Source: Gadus chalcogrammus (Eukaryota > Chordata > Actinopteri > Gadiformes > Gadidae). From it: 64,000 nt of DNA. Shown in pieces: positions 51,224 to 64,000 of this stretch. Under the pieces are notes generated by a model, which worked only from the letters and a program-made list of their open reading frames with translations, made no database searches and was not told the DNA's origin. The stretch is from positions 10,229,711 through 10,293,710 of the forward strand of contig NC_079412.1 in the NCBI RefSeq assembly GCF_026213295.1. The letters are read 5' to 3'. Each line of letters opens with the position of its first letter. Position 1 is the first letter of the stretch. Position numbers and translations under genes: made by a program.

Positions 51224-51568
51224 GGTGGGCTCACTGCACGCTATTCAGTTAGGAGCTCTGGAGCATGGAACAAAAGTCCTTCACAATTGGACAGAAATAG
51301 TCATCACTAGAAAGGGTTTTAGTGATTTTATAAGGCATCTTTAATAGTTAAAATAATTTCCAATTCCAGTGGATTTGGGCCACATTTTAACACCATCAAT
51401 ATGCTATGGTTATTATTTGATTTACTTTGATTTACTCCTGTAGAATAAAAGATCTCTTACCATGATTTAGCTGAAGCCGGAGAGAACGGTTGATACCCAG
51501 GTGGCATCAATGGAGAATGGAAATGACTCCCGCCTAGTCCTTCAGCCCTGAGCTAGTTATCCATAACA

Positions 51569-53380
<1,812 letters not shown>

Positions 53381-53853
53381 TCACACACATGATGCAGCAC
53401 TGACAGAAAAAATCTCCTGTGTTTTTTTCTTGCGCATTTCTCGCACTTTCTCCAGCAGGAAGGCTGCTCTCCTCTCCTCCTGCTTCTGGAAGAACGACGC
53501 CGCAACTCTCCTGCGCATGCGTCTGGCCAGGACCTCCAGCAGCACGAAGAAGTAGCTGAGCAGCCAGAGTGACGCCAGCAGGACCCTAACGCCCACGTCG
53601 GGGGCCGAGGGCCTCACGTGGCAGAGGGAAGGGTTGATGGTGAACGCCCAGCTGTAGTTGCGCTGGAAATGCGTTAAACTATTTTTCTTACACCACAAGG
53701 GCACAAGGCACTGTAAACGGGCGATCCACCAGGTCTATGGGGAGACAATGCAGCCATTAAGAGTCGCACAGATGCACATGTGTGTGCACGTGTGTGTGCA
53801 CTTGTGCAAGTGTGCACACACGTGTGCAAGTGTGCACACACGTGCACACACTT

Positions 53854-53952
<99 letters not shown>

Positions 53953-55350
53953 TACACACACAAACACACAGTGTCATGGTATCCTTACCGTAAAATTGAC
54001 CTGTATACTGGCAGGAGTGCTCGGGAGGTCGAGGATCCAGGGCACACTCAGGTCCACGATATGAAACACCACGTGATCCAGAACCACGACGAAGGTCATC
54101 GCAGTGAAGTATAAAGTCACCACGCCCATCGACATGAGGCCGTGGCGCCACTCTCCACTTCTTCTTTTCTTTTTGCTTGTACATTTTTCCCCAACGGATG
54201 ATTCAGGAGAATGTTGGATGGTCTGTTTTTCCAGATATTCATTTTCAAAGTGGAGCGATGTCAGGTATAATTTTAAATAGCGTGCTGATTGTAAAATTAA
54301 TAAAAATATGAACAAGGCAGCCAGCGCTCGGTTAAACAACAGCTTATAGACTTTAACCAAGTACCTTGCGTGTAAAAAATCACTCTCTATCTGCACACTA
54401 GTATTAGTCAATCTGCTTTTGACTTCAGACATATCAATGTGCATAAAATTATCTAATTTGAAAAACGTATCCTTCAATTGTACGTTGTTTTTTATGGCTT
54501 TAAAGGTTTCCTTGACCAGGTCATGCTTTGTGCTGTTTAGAATCCCAGAGGAGTTGAGCAGGCTCTGAGCGAAGCCCTCAGAGGTGCACTTGAGGATGTG
54601 CACCGCCGCTCCGATGTTGATGGTGATGTTGGGGACCACGTTGAAGATCAGGATCACAAAAGAGGTGGAGATGACCAGCTTGCGGCCCTGTTTGGTGAAG
54701 AGCGACAGCATGGCCATGGTGGCAACGCAGCGCAGAGGGTGGCAGAGGACCAGCAGCAGGAAGATGACCGCGCTGTACGTGCAGGCGATCGGTACGGACG
54801 CCTGGGGGTCATATCTTAAACTCACTGACAGCCAATAGTAAAGCAGGCCGGCAGTTGCTATGGCGATCCCGGAGCACAACGAGACCAGCGTCAGGACGTC
54901 CTGTCCGACCACCGAGGGTGCGGAGTAGACCCTCCACAGATGGGACAGGACAGACTTCAGCTTCTCACTGCCAAGGATAAGTGTACGGAATTAGAGTTAA
55001 AAAGGTTTCACCAACTAGGATAAAGGCTAACAACGAGGCAATACAAATGATAATAATAATAAAAAAAATCTGAAGTCATAAGCCAAATCATATCAGCAAT
55101 TCTTCTACAAGTGAAAGAAGCAAATAATGGATATGGATAACAGTAATTCCTTAGTACATTGCTTTGCGTCAGGACAACTATCTGCAATGATCCTTAAAAC
55201 CTCAGTGAGGCCTACTGGAAAAACCAACAAACAAACAACAAAGTAACAAACATGAACAAAGCAACAAACCAGCTCAAACACACCAGCAAACATGAACAAA
55301 GCTCACCTGAACAGGAGGGCAAACCTGAAGGACTCGCTGAAGCTCGTCAT
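53381..55350 (-). CDS. ocstamp: OC-STAMP (osteoclast stimulatory transmembrane protein)
   Basis: A multi-pass membrane protein of the DC-STAMP family, needed in mammals for fusion of osteoclasts and giant cells. Exons 5' to 3' on the minus strand: 55307-55350, 53989-54967, 53381-53734; phases join to 458 residues. Diagnostic stretches agree with human OCSTAMP rather than DCSTAMP: ATAGLLYYWLSVSLRYDP, LVLCHPLRC, KQGRKLVISTS, FNVVPNITINIGAAVHILKC and, near the C-terminus, LLEVLARRMRRRVAASFFQK. About six hydrophobic segments alternate with a loop of about 100 residues bearing sequons (NSS, NST, NTS). It ends 40 residues after VAASFFQK, shorter than the mammalian protein, so a further 3' exon is possible. 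The ocstamp-slc13a3 order matches human 20q13.1 (from memory). Confidence 0.92.
53765..53960. repeat. Alternating purine-pyrimidine tract filling the last ocstamp intron
   Basis: About 90 bp of GTGTGCACACACGTGTGCAAG-like words with inverted symmetry are followed by about 95 bp of pure CA. Together they fill most of a 254-bp intron (53,735-53,988). Nearly every step is purine-pyrimidine, so Z-DNA is plausible. Confidence 0.95.
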
Positions 55351-56436
55351 GCTGCCTGCTGCAGTCTGCTGCGTCAGAAGGTGCGAATGCTCTGAGATAT
55401 CTTAAGCGTTCCTCTGCTGCAAAAGGGGGAACTTGGTGACCGCTGCTGTTGATATTTACAGGCTGCCTCTGGGCTCCCACGTGGAAAGAGCAATGGAGGC
55501 CATGAATTGTGACACCTGACGCATAAACTGATGACTCAGATTCAGGAAATGCTGAAACAGCTTCCCAAACAAACAGGAACTGCTCTTTAACTATTGGCTC
55601 ATCATTAAGCATTTTCACCCTATCCAAAGAAAGATCTATAGATAAGTGTCATTGCTGAGGAAGTCACGTTAAGGCCTCTTGCTCATTGATGAGTAGAGGT
55701 AGATTAAAACATCCGAAACCTGGCTCAGACTACCCTGGACCCTTGTGCCACCAGGATTGCCATCAATGTTGTCGTTTTAGTGTGTTGTGTATTTTTCAAA
55801 TAACATTTCTGTGCACAGTGTATTGGGTATAAAGATAGCATGCTGATTTCTATAGATCACCGTTTCTGACCTCTTCAAAGAAAAGCGCATCAACATTTCT
55901 CGTTCCATAGGGATTGTACTTTCCCCATCTTTGTGCCATAAAACTGTGGATGAAATAAACATTTTACAATCTCACAGATTGGTTAAAAGCATAATTTATA
56001 GAGATAGAGTCATATCTTCAACCTTGTTCTATTTGTTTTTCCACGTTTATATTGTCATTCTGTTCTTGTTTTGATGTTAAGAACAATGTTATTCTTTGTG
56101 ATGTCCCATTCAAGGCTCTGGTAAGTCCATCCACAGCTTGGACCAGACTCAGAGACGCCTACCCCCATATACTCTGACTGACCAACGTGTCTCTGATGGA
56201 GTGACGGACGACTGTTCTGACACCATATTTGGAGTTTCATTAAGAGGAACTGTGTTCACTCACATGGTATTCGAAAAAATACAGGTTCTGTATTTCGTGT
56301 ATGCGTGTGTTTGTGTGTGTGTGTTGCTTCAAGAAGGAAAACCCGTACTTCTGTCTTTTACTTCTTTCATATGTTTAAAGACCTTGTTATTTTCAAGGTC
56401 TGGTCGTGCTATTATATGGAACATAGGCTGTCCAAC

Positions 56437-56556
<120 letters not shown>

Positions 56557-56978
56557 CAGACCTCCTGTTCTGACCCCACTCACACTGAGTAACCATCAGT
56601 GTTCTGCACCAGTAGATGATTATGGTAGACCTTGTGACTTCACAATGACACAACATATTTCCCGTTTGCGACCCTTAAAGAAGAAAATATTTCTATCGGA
56701 CTACTTTAAGGTTTGGTATGAGATAATCTTACAGGACAAAGCTGTTGCCATGAGCAACCCGCATATTCACACAGGAAAAGCTACTTCTAAAATGAGCTAA
56801 AAGTTTAGACAGCAAGGTGCAAAACAAAACAAACCAACAGACTAGATAAAAAAGAATAACAATTTATTTCAGTGTTAACAACTATCGGGAATACATCCAA
56901 TTTCTACAGATTTTTGGGATTGGAATCATTTTTGATTGCAGAACATATGTATATATATATATACATATATATATATTT

Positions 56979-57126
56979 AAGCAATAGATCACGCCAGGCT
57001 GTGGTATGTGCTCATTATACCACTGTTAAGGGGCGTTGTCCGGCCCCGACGCGCAGCAGAGGGCCGGCGACCCCCTTCACAGTGGTATAATGAGCACATA
57101 CCACAGCCTGGCGTGATCTATTGCTT
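56979..57126. repeat. 148-bp hairpin (inverted repeat with perfect 48-bp arms)
   Basis: The arm begins AAGCAATAGATCACGCCAGG and ends CATTATACCACTGT; positions 57,079-57,126 are its exact complement. The GC-rich loop (GGCGTTGTCCGGCCCC and GGGCCGGCGACCCCC) also pairs in part, so nearly the whole segment can fold. It resembles a recent MITE or hairpin transposon end. Confidence 0.9.
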
Positions 57127-57577
57127 TTATACAATGGTTACTGTTATGGCGAAACGAAAGTCATAGACACACTACATTTAAAAAGAAACCAAGAAAGTCA
57201 AAATAGCCGTTTTTATTAAAGAATACAAAAAAGTAGTCCCTCCTGGCTGCCGCTATGCATCGACGGTCGCTATGCAACACACTTTAGCGTCCCTCCGAGA
57301 GAAGGCTCCGATAGAGCGGTTCGCCGGCAATTTATTTATTTACGCTGATTACGCCTTCCCGGAGGTCGAAGGATATATTTCCCCGCTGGTGAATCCCCTC
57401 CTCCATGGTCAAGTTAAATCTCCGTGTGATAGTTTCTTACGATACTTTGTAACGGTTTCCTCTTCAAGGCGCGGAGTGATACTTTCACAAAATGATCGGG
57501 CGTCATAGCAGTTGTGTATACGCTAATTATACAACAGTTGGGAACCAATCAGATCGCTGGATTTAGGTCCCCCATTG

Positions 57578-57582
<5 letters not shown>
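57127..57582. mobile_element. TIR-flanked segment next to the hairpin
   Basis: TTATACAATGG on the left matches the complement of CCATTGTATAA on the right (11 bp). A (TA)n tract of about 50 bp follows at 57,583-57,634. The segment includes a plus-strand open frame (57,272-57,508) with no recognised domain. It may form one composite element with the preceding hairpin. Confidence 0.45.
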
Positions 57583-57635
<53 letters not shown>

Positions 57636-58069
57636 CCTTCCAGTACGGTAAATGAGATGGAAAACATGTTTTGGGTATTTCTTAAGTCTTTCTTAAAGCC
57701 TTGATCGCCTAGAAAGATGGATCCTTCCTTGTGATGTTACTGAACTTTGATGTTCTGAAAACATTTTTGGAGTTGAGTTAGCCTCTGCCAAGACCAACAG
57801 TGTCACAGCATGCGCCACCACACAGATGGGCTACGTCTCGCCGCGCGGGGGAGGGGGCGGGTAAAGTACCCCATGTGAGATGAAGACGTGTTTTTGGTTT
57901 GTGTGTGTGTGCGTGTGCGTGAGTGATAACAGGTAACAGTTCCGCATCCAATAAATCCTTCAGCATTTAGAATCAACGTTTATTAATCGCCGCCCTGTTC
58001 ATTAATACACAAACAATAGTATTAGCTCTATTCACAATATTCATACATATACCTATTTCATGTCAGTTA

Positions 58070-63719
<5,650 letters not shown>

Positions 63720-64000
63720 CTGACAGGAACCACCGAGCGAGGGAACCACCAAACAACTGATTAGAGGTTGATTAACGTATTCCTACAGGTCTCTTGTGAG
63801 GCCCTATGGAGGCCTTTCGGAAGACCTTTGAGACTTTAATATATGATTGAAAACAAACATCAATCAATTACCACTTTTTCCTAGGTTAGGTATTCGAGAA
63901 CATGGCAGAGACCAACTCGTACATCTGTATTCAGTGTACATACATAATACACCTGGGTGAACATTGATAGATATTTTTGTGGAGTTAACTTACACATTGG
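63720..64000. other. slc13a3 intron running off the right edge
   Basis: No exon is visible except, possibly, the last seven bases: on the minus strand these read CCAATGT followed by GTAAGT, a strong donor. Its phase would fit the next exon, so the end of another slc13a3 exon may begin at 63,994. This is a weak inference from seven bases. Confidence 0.3.

Noticed and set aside
50321..51310. 329-codon plus-strand open frame opposite the TRH receptor
   Set aside because: It is an antisense shadow of GC-rich receptor codons; the minus strand encodes an unmistakable class A GPCR.
57272..57508. 78-codon plus-strand frame as a small gene
   Set aside because: It lies inside a TIR-bounded repeat segment, matches no family I know, and has no splice or promoter support.

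Overview
The window reads as nuclear DNA of a ray-finned fish. Every confident gene is a spliced vertebrate gene with GT-AG (or occasional GC-AG) introns. The proteins are closest to vertebrate forms as I recall them, and teleost-style SINE, MITE and LINE fragments lie between and inside the genes. The load of long, pure dinucleotide tracts is extreme: (CA)n and (TG)n, plus (GA)n and (TC)n, with runs of 100 to 320 bp every few kb. This resembles gadid (cod-like) genomes, but that placement is inference only.

Layout. (1) 38-12,704, plus strand: complete pan2 in 25 coding exons, with several transposons and minisatellites in its introns. (2) 13,374-15,150: an internally deleted piggyBac-like element flanked by TTAA, followed by a 48-bp x 6 tandem repeat. 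(3) 17,899-26,319, minus strand: complete spats2-family gene, 12 coding exons, with a probable 3' UTR of about 2.2 kb. (4) 30,959-32,628, plus: pym1, three exons. (5) 34,688-37,597, plus: mmp19, nine exons. (6) 38,291-40,987, minus: tmem198, four coding exons, with a palindromic AT-rich satellite in one intron. (7) 43,742 to about 45,950, minus: a decayed L2/CR1/Rex-type LINE. (8) 49,601-51,223, minus: a thyrotropin-releasing-hormone receptor gene, two exons. (9) 53,381-55,350, minus: ocstamp, three exons. (10) 58,070-63,719, minus: the 3' ten exons of slc13a3; the 5' exons lie beyond the right edge.

These genes do not form one pathway. pan2 (mRNA deadenylation) and pym1 (exon-junction-complex recycling) both act on cytoplasmic mRNA, and spats2 is an RNA-associated protein. 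The others act in matrix proteolysis, membrane signalling, osteoclast fusion and dicarboxylate transport. From memory of the human map, pan2, spats2, pym1 and mmp19 correspond to 12q13 and ocstamp-slc13a3 to 20q13.1, so the window appears to join ancestral segments.

I found no CRISPR array, operon, prokaryotic system or clearly new protein family. The most unusual content is repetitive: a 2.86-kb foldback element in a pan2 intron, a minisatellite that re-copies the pan2 exon-4 splice-donor context, the piggyBac derivative carrying a 27-bp repeat, a telomere-like hexanucleotide translated as an Asn-Pro repeat in spats2, and a near-perfect palindrome in tmem198. All exon boundaries were read by eye from splice consensus, reading phase and remembered homologues; none was tested by alignment or transcript data.
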